Assembly (NCBI RefSeq): GCF_030867145.1 | Contig: NC_134454.1 | Coordinates: 69,918,308 to 69,982,307 of the forward strand | Reading direction: 5' to 3' | DNA length: 64,000 bases | DNA from: Opisthocomus hoazin | Lineage: Eukaryota > Chordata > Aves > Opisthocomiformes > Opisthocomidae | Shown: in pieces, positions 49,547 through 60,665 of the stretch | How the letters are laid out: each line of letters starts with the position of its first letter | How positions within the stretch are numbered: the first letter of the stretch is position 1 | Notes under the pieces: generated by a model | The model's input: the letters and a program-made list of their open reading frames with translations, nothing else | Databases searched by the model: none | What the model was told of the DNA's origin: nothing | Made by a program: the position numbers and the translations under genes

Positions 49547-49953
49547 AATCATAGAATCATTAAGGTTGGAAGAGACCTTCAAGATCAAGTCCAGCCATCA
49601 ACCCAACACCACCATGCCTGCTAAACCATGTCCCCAAGTGCCACTTCTACATGTTTTCTGAACACCTCCAGGGATGGTGACTCAACCACCTCCCTGGGCA
49701 GCCTGTTCCAATGCCTGACCACTCTTTCAGTAAAGAAATTTTTCCTAATATCTAATCTAAACCTCCCCTGACATAACTTGAGGCCATTGCCTCTCGTCCT
49801 ATCGCTAGTTACCTGGGAGAAGAGACCAACACCTCCCACCCTACAACCTCCTGTCAGGTAGTTGTAGAGAGCAATAAGGTCCCCCCTCAGACTCTTCTTC
49901 TCCAGACTAAACAGCCCCAGTTCCCTCAGCCACTCCTCTTAAGACTTGTTCTC
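49547..49953 (-). mobile_element. CR1 LINE 3' fragment nested in solo LTR
   Basis: 5'-truncated CR1 in minus orientation. It begins (3' tail) at AATCATAGAATCAT, carries CCTGGGCAGCCTGTTCCA and CTCCAGACTAAACAGCCCC, and breaks off near 49953. It is very similar to the copy in MAP3K1 intron 8, so both belong to one subfamily. It splits the LTR and is therefore younger than it. Confidence 0.96.
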
Positions 49954-50235
49954 ATGAAGTTATGAGTCCAGGAAGAAGGGAGGGATTTGAGCAGGTGTTT
50001 TAAGATTTGGTTTTATTGCTCATTATCTTACTCCAATTTGATCAGTAATAAATTAAACTAATTTCCTTCAGTTGAGTCTATTTTGCCCATGAATGGTAAC
50101 TGCCAAGTGATCTCTCCCTGTCCTTATCTCGACCCACAAGCCTTTCATTGTATTTTCTCTCCCCTGTCCCCTGAGGAGGGGAGTGACAGAGCAATTTTGG
50201 TGGGCACCTGCAGCCAGCCAGGCTCAACTACGACA

Positions 50236-50240
50236 ACCAT
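50236..50240 (+). repeat. Target site duplication, right of solo LTR
   Basis: ACCAT, one base different from ACCAC at 48766-48770. Confidence 0.6.
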
Positions 50241-53200
50241 CATGCCACTTTGAACACTGAAAACAATTCTGTATTTAAGCATGTATGGAAAGATTAAAAG
50301 GGATGACCAACAAGACATAATAAACCAAACTGTGGAACTACCCCAAGTCTACACTGATATTCACTCATCTCCCACTATTGCATTATTCAAACATTCTGGT
50401 ATATGTACTTGCATGGTAGCTGGAACAAATCTGTGTCTAACCTCATGTGAGACTGACACCACAAAATATACTGGAAGTAATAAATACTATTTTAAAATAA
50501 GTAATGAACACTAGATCCTGCCAACTGTATCTATGGTTGGTAGAATGATGCACAATTTTTACTGCTGTTAAAAACCCCTTTGAAGAGGAACAGAGGAAAG
50601 TTTTCCAGAACTGGAGCATTAATCTTTCAGTGTGCCTTCTAAACAGCAGCACAACTGAGTAAGAGACTAATTACTGTTCGTAACTCCATTCTGAGATCTC
50701 CTCCCCAAGGTAACTGTATGGGTTTTGGCTAGGAAGGAGTTACAACAGTAACTCAAAGTTTCACATACTATTGTTATACAAAATCAGAGTAGCTAAATTT
50801 ACCAATGTCATCTTTCCATTGATCTAAAAGAACCAGGGAAGGAGGAAAAAAAGTTGTGAAAACCATGGAATTTATAAACGGGAATAAGCACAGGCAATCA
50901 CAGTACACAAGTTTTGTGGACAAACAAGGAAGTTCAGAAAACTATAAAAAGTTAAGCAATGAAAACTGAAATATCAAAAAACACTTATTTCAAAAATACC
51001 AACAGAAGCACTCCAGCAGTTTTCTTTATTGTCACAGATAGGTATCACAATAAAGTGGCTTGTAAGAAAGCTTTTTCATTTATCCTAACCCACAAGCACA
51101 AAAAAGAAACAACCATTGTTTTAGAAAAGGAAGTAGTCTTACATTGCTGAAGCTACAAAATAAGTATGATTACAAAAAAAAACATTTACTTACTTATTCA
51201 GAGAACTGTATTCAACAGCATTGGTTATAAGATAAGAACCAAAGCTATTTTCAGTGGGATGCATGCCAAGTATATCTGTAAGATAATAATCTGGAGCACA
51301 GGAATATACAGATATATGTGTGTTTCAGGCAGGAGACATGTTTTCAGTGACAAAGATCTCTCTCTCACTCAGATTCCCTAAAAATGGGAACTTCAGAAAT
51401 GAAATTACAATGATGCACTTAAAATTTGAGTTTGGCTTTATTTGGGACTTATTTTAAATATGTAATACTGACAACCATCAGAGATTGAATAAATACAGTA
51501 TTTAGTACTTTGAAAGTGCACAATGTCAGATCCTCTTTATGTGCATCAGAAACTGACTGTTAGTATTGAAGCTAATAGGTTCTGATTTCATGTATGCTGT
51601 TGACCACTTAAGACAGCAGATACCATTTAAGACCAGTGATATCAATTTTTCTTCAGCCACATATGACCTACCACTACTCCAACTGTCTTTCAGTTAGTTA
51701 ACAGAGCAAGCCCGGGGCCCACTCCAGTTTTTCAATTCAGATAGTCAAAGCAGACCATCAAGAAAAACTCCAAGCCATGAACCAGCAAACAAGGAAAATT
51801 TGATTAAGAATTGCCATGCAGTTCATCCATGCTAAAGGACCCTGAAAGGTACTGATAAGCAGCGGTTATTAACCATTTGTGCAGTACCCTCAAGCATTGC
51901 TTCAGCTGAGACAGCAGCACTCAGTGAAGTCCATGGCTTCAAAGAAAATAACATTTACACACAAGAGCATTTTCAGATTTTTAAATTACTCTCCCACATA
52001 GTCCAAAAGACAAAGACTGTGTTTGTTCTGCAATACTATACACTAGGCTTTTGTGGACTACTCATGTAAGCTCATCCACGCAATCCTCAAGCATCCATCT
52101 TCTGTCCACACTTGAGTTCACCCTCTACAAATTTAATGGAGCATTTCTCTGGAATTCTGACACTATCAATAAACTTACATTAAGAAATCCAAAATAATAA
52201 TAGCAAGGCCCTTTCATCAATATTCCCAACATAAGGAAGAACGCTGGGATGCTCCCACATGAAGGCCACAATGACTAAGTATTCACGTACAGCAATGACA
52301 AGGTTTCCTTGCTTCATCCCTGCCCCCCCACCCAGATGAACCAATTTTAAGAAATTATATGAAACATGTGGTCAGGCTATCCTGAAGCATTAATGCCTAC
52401 CTGAGCTTTGTAGTGAAGTGAAAGCAGTGAACTGCTTCCCGGAGACCAGAAAAACAGGATGTCCTAATGCTTTTCTAGCAGTAAATTTGCTAGTGAAAAC
52501 TAAGGTATACACAGAAGTAAACTTTATCCAACGTGCCAAAACTAAAATAATTAAAAACATTTTTGCTAGGTTGAACAATCACTTAGTTACACATACATGC
52601 AAAGAAGTTCCAGAGTTTTATCAAACTTCTCATACGTCTGAGAAAGTTGTATAAAGAAAAGAGAAATTTCCTATCATCTGTCTGGAAGATGACATTTCAC
52701 TATTACACATGAGAAGCAAGGCCATATTGAAACTAAAATTACAAGTAATTAAATTTTCTTTAGAAGGCTTTCTTACCAAGTCCAAATTTATAGCATGGTT
52801 TTCAAATGTCCTGATTTGCAGATTTTATTTTTCATTTTAAAGTTACACCTTTGTACAGAAAACCTTTGTTTTTCTTATTTTTATGGGATTTGCAAAATAT
52901 AACTAAGCTATAAATGCTGGAGAAACATGTAGGCCACTGGTTCAGGAGTGCCTATTCTAGAACATAAAAACAATAGTCAAATCAACATCCACTTTTTATT
53001 TTTCAGGTGTCTTCCATCACTAACCAGATTTGGAGACTAACAGTATAACTTATCTGGCTGCATTTCATTAATTTATATCTGACTCTCGAAATCTCTAGCA
53101 CAGAAGTCCCCTGCCAACAACATACTCAACTGAAAACATTTCCTTGTCCCAACTATTATTTATCTAAGTTTCTCAGCATGCCTCCCTAAAAAATAACACG

Positions 53201-56020
53201 CCCAAGTGCTACCATATTGAAGCCATTTGCAATAAGTGAAAGCCAGATTACAAATATTTTTCTTACATTGCTCTGCTTCCTAGTTGTCAACCAGGTGGTG
53301 GTGGTCATAATAACAAGGACAATCATTACTAGGAATTAGTGAGTATGATTCAGGCAGCAGTGGAATTGAAAACATTTCTGCATTTTGTTTAAAACATCTC
53401 AAGAGAAACTTCAGTCCTGAATAGCAGAGATTTTATTTAAATTATCCCTTCATGCTTTTCTTTTTGTAAAGGGAAGAAGTATCAGAGCTTTGATTTTCAA
53501 TTTCACATGTATTAGCACTGTCCTTGGAAATTTTGCCTGCTTCTGAAGAAAGGTCTTACAGGGCAAGTTAAAGCTATACGAGAACCGCACGTAAACTGTA
53601 TCAGTCCTCACTTGTGAGAGGATCATAAAACGAATGTACTTCAACCTAAATTTTGTTGCCACCAATACATCAAACATTTTAAAAATCCATACATTAAGCA
53701 GAGAGCGTGCTACACAAAGCCTTATGTACAGGACAGTGTTTCTGTAGCTCTGTCAAATTTCAAAAGCAAGACAAAAACCTCAGATTCTGCTGCAAGCAGA
53801 TCGCATGTATTCCCCCCTACAAGGAAACTTTAACATGAACACTGTTTTAATGCACAGGTGTGTTTTACGCATTACCTGCATCTGCCTCTGTATTAGCTTT
53901 AATGTTGCCCCCTAGCAATATTGGATTTCAGATAGTTTCAATACAATTAATTCACAATCCACACTGTAATGACAAAAGGCAGGAAAATGTGAGCTTGCTT
54001 TACAGCCACGCTCACCTGCTCTAGAGTTACAGAACAAAACTGCAGCTCTCATCTCCTGCAGCAGACTGTTTTTTAACTTGCCACCTCACACTGTCAGTGC
54101 AACCAATGTAACATAAAATCTTCCTGATGGCAATTTTAAAATTGAACTTTAATATTTCTTAATAAATTGAACTTCCTAATGTTAGGCTAGTAAGAAAAAA
54201 AACTTGTGTAAGTCATGTTTTAAAACCTGTCATGCATAACCACAAGATGCAATATTTTTCCTAGTTAGCTCATTAGGAAATACAAACCCAATTAAACAGA
54301 AATGTTGAATTTTTACTCAAAACAAGTAAAGCTGACAATTTTAACATTCCAAATAAAGGGCGTACTCCCACAAAAAAATGGAAATTGCACACATAAAGTC
54401 TACTCTATAGGCCAGAGTTGAACTAGATAATAAACCTGAAAAAAATCAGAATTATTGCATTTTTTTTCAACATAAATCAGCTCACAGCAGGCTGCAACAA
54501 AGTTCTAAAACCTTTCAATCTACTAGCAGTATGTGACAGAGTTATTAAGTGATTTTGTAATCTTTGAAAAAAGCTGAAGTGAATCCCAGGGAATGCTATC
54601 AAAGTGAAGGCATACAGCACATTTGTAAAATGGAGGTTCAGAGAGATTTCTGAAATTTTATTTCATGGGACAACACAGAAAAAGTAAAAATTGCAAGTTT
54701 TTTGTTTCTTTACTAAGCAGCTTTCAAAAATTTATGAGTGAAAAGCAAAAAAACCAGTTTTTCAGGGTATTCATGTGAAAGCATGAATTCACTTAATCCA
54801 GCCACCCAAATTTTATTTCTTATCACTCCTTCATCTGCCATTCCATATCTACTAAAGAAAAGCCAAGTTACTGCTGACATGGGTACTTTTTTCAGTTTGG
54901 TTACGGATCTAAATCTCAGCCCTAAACACTTAAATTCTACAGATTAAGATACTTGTAAGCATGAAAAAAATACACTGAGTACTTAAACAACAATAATCAA
55001 ACAGCAAAGAGTCCATAAAATATTTATATGCAAGCAGGATCTTGAATTCTGTGCTAGAATACCCTTAGATGAAGTACTAACATTAGAACTAGAGTGATAA
55101 CAACCCTAGAAACACATTAGGTAATTTAAAAACCTGGGCTCTGAACAAAGATCTATATATGCCACTGCAGAGGAATAAGTGGCCAGAAACGTTCCTAACT
55201 TGGGTAAGCAACCTGTTGAAGCAGTTCCATACACCATCTTCCCAGCAGCAATGTCAGTTTGAGGAGCTCCTACTCCCCACCTCGATTATTTGTTTCCATT
55301 CCTCCCTATTGGTGTGGATCTGACTTCAAAAAAAAAAAAAACCAAAAAAACCACACAACAAAAAAACCCACAACACATAAAAACAATACCACACATTTTG
55401 AGACTTTGCGAAGAGAAAATGGAAAACTGTTGAACTTGATTTGATCTGCAGTCTTATGAATAACATGGCCCTGTAACAGTTTCCCAGGAAAACAGACAGG
55501 ATGGCATTTCTGATCAACAAGCTGCAGTCAGTCTTTTAAGACCTAGTACCAAGGTCTTCCATTTTCACAGCACACATGCACTGCCATATAGATTTATTCC
55601 AGCAGAGACAACGCCCCACATGCAGCAATGGAATTTACCACACTGGAGACTACTGGATCGTAGGATGAAGAAAGTTTTGTCAATAAAATGAAGCTGCAGA
55701 AATAGGAAGTACAGCCCCCAAAATCTGAAGTTTGTTCTCCTTCAACCTGAAATTACGCAGCAAGATAGCAGGGGCTATGACCTGCAGCCATGAGATCAGA
55801 TGTATTTGGAAAGCTTAACACTCTGAAAGCAATTAATACTACTTTTTTTGGGTCTCTTTTCAAGAGATTACTCCCCATAATTAACTACTTCCTTTGTTTC
55901 CTGTTTATGGTAGGAAGAAAACGCTGTATTTTCAGGAAAGAAAGGAAGCATGGCACCAAGACTAGAAGATAAATATAAGAATAGAGCTTACAGGCAACTG
56001 TAGACCCTATGCATTCATAA
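50241..56020 (-). other. MAP3K1 intron 1, middle part
   Basis: AT-rich intron between the two retroviral insertions. No exon is recognised. A C/A-rich tract at about 55329-55378 mirrors the G/T tract at 42.1 kb on the other strand. Confidence 0.6.
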
Positions 56021-56025
56021 GGCTC
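56021..56025 (+). repeat. Target site duplication, left of provirus
   Basis: GGCTC, perfectly repeated at 62367-62371. Five bases is the usual length for class III (ERVL-like) and some class I retroviruses; class II elements usually give six. Confidence 0.9.
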
Positions 56026-56424
56026 TGTCCTGGGTTTGGCCAGGACAGGGTTAATTTTCACCAGACTCCAGGAAGGGGCACAGCCAGGGGGTGGGGGCTG
56101 ACCCCACCTGGCAAAACAGAGCCCGGTATTCCATACCATGTGACGTCACGCTGGGTGCCGGTGGGGGGGGGCAGCGGGAACTCTCTCACAGCTGGGGAGC
56201 GTGCGGCGCCGGTGCGGTCCGAGAGAGCGAGTCTGTTTTTGTCGTGTTTTCTCCTTATCTGTATCGTTGTTGTTACTGTTCCCTCTGTTTGCTGTTCTGT
56301 TAAACTGCCCTTATCCCGACCCACCAGTTTCTGCCTGTTTTCTTTCCATTCTCCTCCGCACTGCGGTGGGGGGAGGGGTGGCCTTGTGGCGCTTTTGTTG
56401 CCTGGGGCAGCCGAAAGCAAAACA
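56026..56424 (+). repeat. Provirus 5' LTR
   Basis: 399 bases from TGTCCTGGGTTTGG to AAAACA. By eye it differs from the 3' LTR by about two dozen substitutions and a few small indels, mostly in a G-rich stretch near 56160-56175. No AATAAA is seen. A perfect CRE lies at 56141-56148. Confidence 0.95.
56141..56148 (+). promoter_or_regulatory. CRE/ATF site in 5' LTR
   Basis: Perfect palindrome TGACGTCA, preceded by CATG so that an E-box-like CATGTG overlaps. The same site is intact in the 3' LTR (62079-62086). CREB, ATF and Jun-ATF dimers bind this octamer. Confidence 0.6.
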
Positions 56425-56430
56425 TTAATT

Positions 56431-56448
56431 TGGCGCCCAACGTGGGGC
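56431..56448 (+). other. Primer binding site, tRNA-Lys(1,2) type
   Basis: TGGCGCCCAACGTGGGGC begins six bases after the LTR's terminal CA. It matches the tRNA-Lys1,2 primer site familiar from betaretroviruses and some lentiviruses, not the tRNA-Leu site after which ERVL elements are named. Confidence 0.85.
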
Positions 56449-56551
56449 AGGGATAACGGCAGGGCTGAGCAGCGGGTGTTAAAACAGCTTTCTTAGATTT
56501 TGTTAAATTTTGTTATACGCATTTTTCTATGTTAAATAGTCGCCGGTAAAA

Positions 56552-56935
56552 ATGTTTCTGTCCTTGATCAGATGGCTGTGGTTTTTGAATCCTTATTTGC
56601 AGTATGTATTCAATGCCGTGCTGTTCATCATCGCTGGGAAAAAGATCAGGATGATAATTTTGCTCTACTGTATGATATCGACTTATGACATGATAACATC
56701 ACTGTGCATGAAATTAGGCTTGTATTTGCATGCGGCACTGCGGTCATTTCCGTACCTCGGGTCCTATGTCTTAGAATTTGTTAATAAACAAACCCAATCT
56801 GTGGGGAAAACCGAAGGGGATACCTTCCCCCACTCTTTCTCCCCCCCTCTCTCCTTCAGGCTGGTCCTAACGGGATGCTCAGGCCAGCACTCTCCTTTTG
56901 TTATGCCTCCTGAATGGGTTTTGGGTTTTGTTTAG
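56552..56935 (+). pseudogene. Hydrophobic leader ORF upstream of gag
   Basis: 127 codons from an ATG about 100 bases after the primer site. The first 80 or so residues are rich in Leu, Ile, Phe and Tyr with two or three possible membrane-spanning stretches (for example VFNAVLFIIAG and MIILLYCMISTYDMI); the rest is Ser/Pro-rich. It ends where the gag-like frame (a different frame) takes over, so it may be the displaced start of gag, a separate small protein, or chance. I do not recognise it. The overlap with the following frame is about 40 bases. Confidence 0.35.
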
Positions 56936-57962
56936 GGTTAAGCAAGTCGTTAAGAACATCGTGCAGAGACCTGCCCCCCCGGATAGCTGTGAGTGGCTGG
57001 GTGTGTGGGACAGCATGGGCAAGTACCTAGGGCAGTGGGCACCTCCGGTGTTTTTTAAACTCACCCCTGAACAAGTACAGGATCCGGACAAACTGGTAAA
57101 ATATCTGCAAAAAGCGTGCTGCCACCCTGGGAACTCCAGAGAGACACAAATCACAGCAACGTGCTGGGGTCTGGCCCACGCCTACCGAGCCCTGTTCAAC
57201 ACTGTTCAGTGCCTTAAAGGGGAAAGGGGGGCAAGCGAAGCGGCAGGCACTGCGACTGGCGCTGCCCCCCCAGCCGGCCCTGCAGCCCCTCCAGCCCAGC
57301 AGGCAGTCACAGCCCCCCCGACCGGCACGGCCACTGCCACAGCTGCAGGGGCTGCCTCGGTTTCCCCGGCAGGCACAGCAATTGCTGCAGCCCCAGCTCC
57401 GGCTGCAGGCAGCGCGGCTGAGCCCAATGACCAACCTGTGCCAGTAGCAGTCGCCCCTGTAAAACTAAAGAAAGAAGCAAAGAGAGAAGATCGCTCCGGG
57501 AGGGATGACGATGAGCCAGGGTCATCGCGGGAGATAGAGACAGAGATCATCACCCGGTCCCTGTCCCTGGGCGAGCTGCGAGACATGCGGAAAGATTTCA
57601 GCCGCCACCCAGGCGAGCACATTGCCACCTGGCTGCTGCGGTGCTGGGATAATGGGGCCAGCAGCTTGGAGTTAGAGGGCAAGGAAGCCAAACAGCTGGG
57701 ATTCCTGGCCAGGGATGGAGGCATTGACAAGGCCATTGGGAAAAAGGAACAAATCCTCAGCCTCTGGAAGAGACTTCTGTCAGGTGTGAGGGAGAGGTAC
57801 CCCTTCAGTGACGATTTTGTATGCTATCCTGGCAAGTGGACCAATATGGAAAGGGGTATTCAGTACTTGAGGGAATTAGCTGTGCGGGAGCTGGTTTACT
57901 GTGACACAGATGATGAGCAGGTACCCACAGACCCAGATGAACTCCAGTGTCTCAGCTATTAG
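56898..57962 (+). pseudogene. Gag-like region
   Basis: About 340 open codons without a defensible ATG (the frame opens at TTG). Order: a segment with KLTPEQVQDPDKLVKYLQKA; a Pro/Ala/Thr-rich linker (about 57236-57430) coding for a flexible stretch; a charged segment; then a capsid-like helical part with GEHIATWLLRCWDNGASSLE and RLLSGVRERYPF. No CCHC zinc knuckle is present, and I cannot place the major homology region. Position between leader and protease makes gag by far the likeliest. The frame ends in TAG just before a second frame (57960-58281) continues. Confidence 0.7.
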
Positions 57963-58281
57963 GGGCAAGCGTTTCCCTGCTCAGGAGAGGGAATACAGAG
58001 GCTACACACCACGGCGCACCCTGTGGTTCTACCTGCATGACCACGGAGAGGACATGAGGAAGTGGGATGGAAAACCCACCTCAAGTCTAGAGGCTCGAGT
58101 ACGTGAGTTGCGAGGTAAAACAATCACCAAAGGGGATTCTGTTAGGAAAAATGCCGCTCCAGTTTCCAGCAGCCAGCTCTCCAGACCACGTAGACAGTTT
58201 GACCTTGATTCCGATCCTCTGGAGGGGACCTCCAAGTCATTCTTACAGCAGGTGAGCAGCAAATTCTCTGACGAGGATTAG
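57963..58281 (+). pseudogene. Gag tail / pre-protease segment in a second frame
   Basis: About 100 open codons in the same frame as the protease, starting where the gag-like frame stops and ending at TAG 58279-58281. Basic and Ser/Arg-rich, with no zinc knuckle. It is either the end of gag shifted by a small indel, or a segment normally reached by frameshifting. The TAG is the only break between it and the protease. Confidence 0.5.
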
Positions 58282-59286
58282 AGGGGCCCTGCCTCCAGCC
58301 AGGTGGAGGAAAGGGACTACCGTGTTTATTGGACAGTGTGGATTCGGTGGCCTGGCATGTCAGATCCACAAGAGTATAAAGCTCTAGTGGACACTGGTGC
58401 ACAGTGTACTTTAATGCCATCAGAGTTCAAAGGGTCAGAGTCCATTTGCATTTCTGGAGTGACAGGGGGGTCCCAAGAGCTGAGTATACTGGAGGCTGAA
58501 GTGAGCCTCACTGGACAGGACTGGCAGAAGCACCCCATTGTAACTGGCCCGGAGGCTCCGTGCATCCTTGGGACAGACTATCTTAGGAGAGGCTATTTCA
58601 AGGACCCAAAGGGGTATCGGTGGGCTTTTGGCATAGCTGCTGTGGAGACGGAAGAAATTAAACAGCTGTCCATTTTGCCTGGTCTCTCGGAGGATCCTTC
58701 CGTTGTGGGGTTGCTGAGGGTTGAAGAACAACAGGTGCCAATCGCGACCACAACGGTGCACCGGCGACAGTATCGTACCAACCAAGACTCCCTTCTCCCC
58801 ATTCATCAGCTGATCCGTCAACTGGAGAGTCAAGGAGTGATCAGCAAAACTTGCTCACCCTTTAATAGTCCCATATGGCCAGTGAGAAAATCTACTGGAG
58901 AGTGGAGACTGACAACAGACTACCGTGGCCTGAATGAAGTCACACCACCGCTGAGTGCTGCCGTGCCAGACATGCTAGAACTTCAATATCAGCTGGAGTC
59001 AAAGGCAGCCAAGTGGTATGCTACAATTGACATCGCTAATGCATTCTTCTGCATCCCTTTGGCAGCAGAGTGCAGGCCACAGTTTGCTTTCACCTGGAGG
59101 GGCATCCAGTACACCTGGAACCGACTGCCCCAGGGGTGGAAACACAGTCCCACCATTTGCCATGGACTAATCCAGACTGCACTGGAAAAGGGTGAAGCCC
59201 CAGAACATCTGCAGTACATCGGTAACATCATTGTATGGGGTGACACCGCGGAGGAAGTTTTTGAGAAAGGGGAGAAAATAGTTTAG
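58282..59286 (+). pseudogene. Protease and reverse transcriptase, first part
   Basis: Open frame with the aspartic protease motif LVDTGAQCTLMPS (catalytic Asp codon 58390-58392) and ILGTDYL, then reverse transcriptase with WRLTTDYRGLNEVTPPL, ATIDIANAFFCIPLA (first catalytic Asp codon 59029-59031) and LPQGWKHSPT. The box normally holding the Asp pair reads YIGNIIVWG: both aspartates are replaced (codons 59221-59226). The frame stops at TAG 59284-59286 inside the polymerase. The protease looks intact; the polymerase cannot be active. Confidence 0.92.
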
Positions 59287-59840
59287 ATTCTTCTGAAAGC
59301 CGGTTTCACCATTAAGCGAAGTAAAGTCAATGGACCTGTGCAAGAGATCCAGTTTTTGGGAATAAAATGGCAGGATGGGCGCCGTCAAATCCCAATGGAT
59401 GTCATCAACAAAATAGCAGCTATGTCTCCACCAACCAGCAAAAAGGAAGCACAGGCCTTCCTGGGTGTTGTGGGTTTTTGGAGGATGCACATCCCAAATT
59501 ACAGCCAGATTGTAAGTCCTCTGTACCACAAGACCCGGAAGAAGAATGATTTTGAATGGGGCCCTGGTCAACAACAGGCGTTTGAACAAATTAAACGGGA
59601 GATAGTTCATGCCGCAGCCCTTGGTCCAGTCCGGTCAGGGGAAGATGTTAAAAACGTGCTCTACACCGCAGCCGGGGAGAATGGCCCAACCTGGAGTCTC
59701 TGGCAGAAAGCACCAGGGGAGACTCAAGGTCGACCCCTGGGGTTCTGGAGCCGGGGATACAAAGGATCCGAGAGGCCCACTATACTCCCACTGAAAAAGA
59801 GATTCTGGCAGCATATGAAGGCGTTCAAGCTGCTTCAGAA
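59287..59840 (+). pseudogene. Reverse transcriptase thumb and connection
   Basis: Continues in the same frame after the stop, with FLGIKWQDG, AQAFLGVVGFWRMHIPNYSQ and DFEWGPGQQQAFEQIK, typical of the region after the polymerase core in class I/III retroviruses. Near 59.80-59.84 kb the coding potential passes to another frame, showing an indel. The frame itself ends at TAG 59869-59871. Confidence 0.88.
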
Positions 59841-60665
59841 GTGGTGGGCACTGAAGCACAGCTCCTCCTAGCACCACGATTGCCGGTCCTGGGCTGGATG
59901 TTCAAAGAGAGGGTCCCCTCTACGCATCATGCCACTGATGCTACGTGGAGTAAGTGGGTCGCGCTGATCACCCAGCGCGCCCGAATGGGAAACCCCAGTC
60001 GCCCAGGGATTCTGGAGGTAATCATGGACTGGCCAGAAGGCAAAGATTTCGGAGCATCGCCAGAGGAGGAGGTGACACGTGCTGAAGAGGCCCCACTGTA
60101 TAACCAGCTGCCAGAAGATAAGAAACAGTATGCCCTGTTCACGGATGGGTCCTGTCGCATTGTGGGGAAGCAGCAGAGGTGGAAGGCTGCTGTATGGAGC
60201 CCTACACGACAAGTCGCAGAAACTGCCGAGGGAGAAGGTGAGTCCAGCCAGTTTGCAGAGGTGAAAGCCATCCAGCTGGCTTTAGACATTGCCAGTCGAG
60301 AGAAGTGGCCAGTGCTCTATCTTTACACCGACTCTTGGATGGTGGCCAATGCCTTCTGGGGGTGGCTGCAGCAATGGAAGAAGAACAACTGGCAGTGCAG
60401 AGGCAAACCTATCTGGGCTGCCCCATTGTGGCAAGATATTGCTACACGGCTAGAGCAGTTGGTTGTAAAAGCCCGTCACGTGGACACCCATGTCCCTAAG
60501 AGTCGGGCCACTGAAGAACATCAAAACAACCACCAGGTAGATCAGGCTGCTAAGATTGAAGTGGCTCAGGTGGATCTGGACTGGCAACATAAGGGTGAAC
60601 TGTTTACAGCTCGGTGGGCCCATGACACCTCGGGCCACCAAGGACGAGACGCGACATACCGATGA
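59841..60665 (+). pseudogene. RNase H and integrase zinc-finger start
   Basis: RNase H with all four acidic residues: LFTDGS (Asp codon 60144-60146), QFAEVKAIQLAL, LYTDSWMVANAFWGW and VDQAAK. It continues into the integrase N-terminal finger (WAHDTSGHQ, the His pair) and stops at TGA 60663-60665 inside that finger. The frame is the one used by the integrase after the stop. Confidence 0.9.

Larger units (their letters stand above)
48771..50235 (+). mobile_element. Solo LTR of an avian endogenous retrovirus, interrupted by CR1
   Basis: Starts TGTACTGGGTTTGTG and ends TACGACA, with a 5-base near-perfect target duplication. Without the nested CR1 it is about 1060 bases, longer than the provirus LTRs at the right of the window. 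The GC-rich U3 part holds imperfect repeats around CATGGAG. An AATAAA at about 50047-50052 gives plus orientation. The U5 part has CTTATCTCGACCCACAAG, nearly identical to a block in the provirus LTRs, so the families are related. No internal retroviral genes are present, as expected after LTR-LTR recombination. Confidence 0.8.

Noticed and set aside
49621-49839. 72-codon minus-strand ORF
   Set aside because: It is the 3' part of a CR1 LINE, noncoding in a truncated copy.
56140-57450. GC-rich stretch as possible MAP3K1 exon 1
   Set aside because: The GC richness belongs to the provirus LTR and gag linker on the plus strand; the minus strand shows no Ala-rich MAP3K1 N-terminus ending in a donor compatible with exon 2 phase.
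57027-57736. Minus-strand ORFs of 135 and 176 codons across the gag-like region
   Set aside because: Shadows of the Pro/Ala-rich GC-rich gag linker read on the opposite strand.
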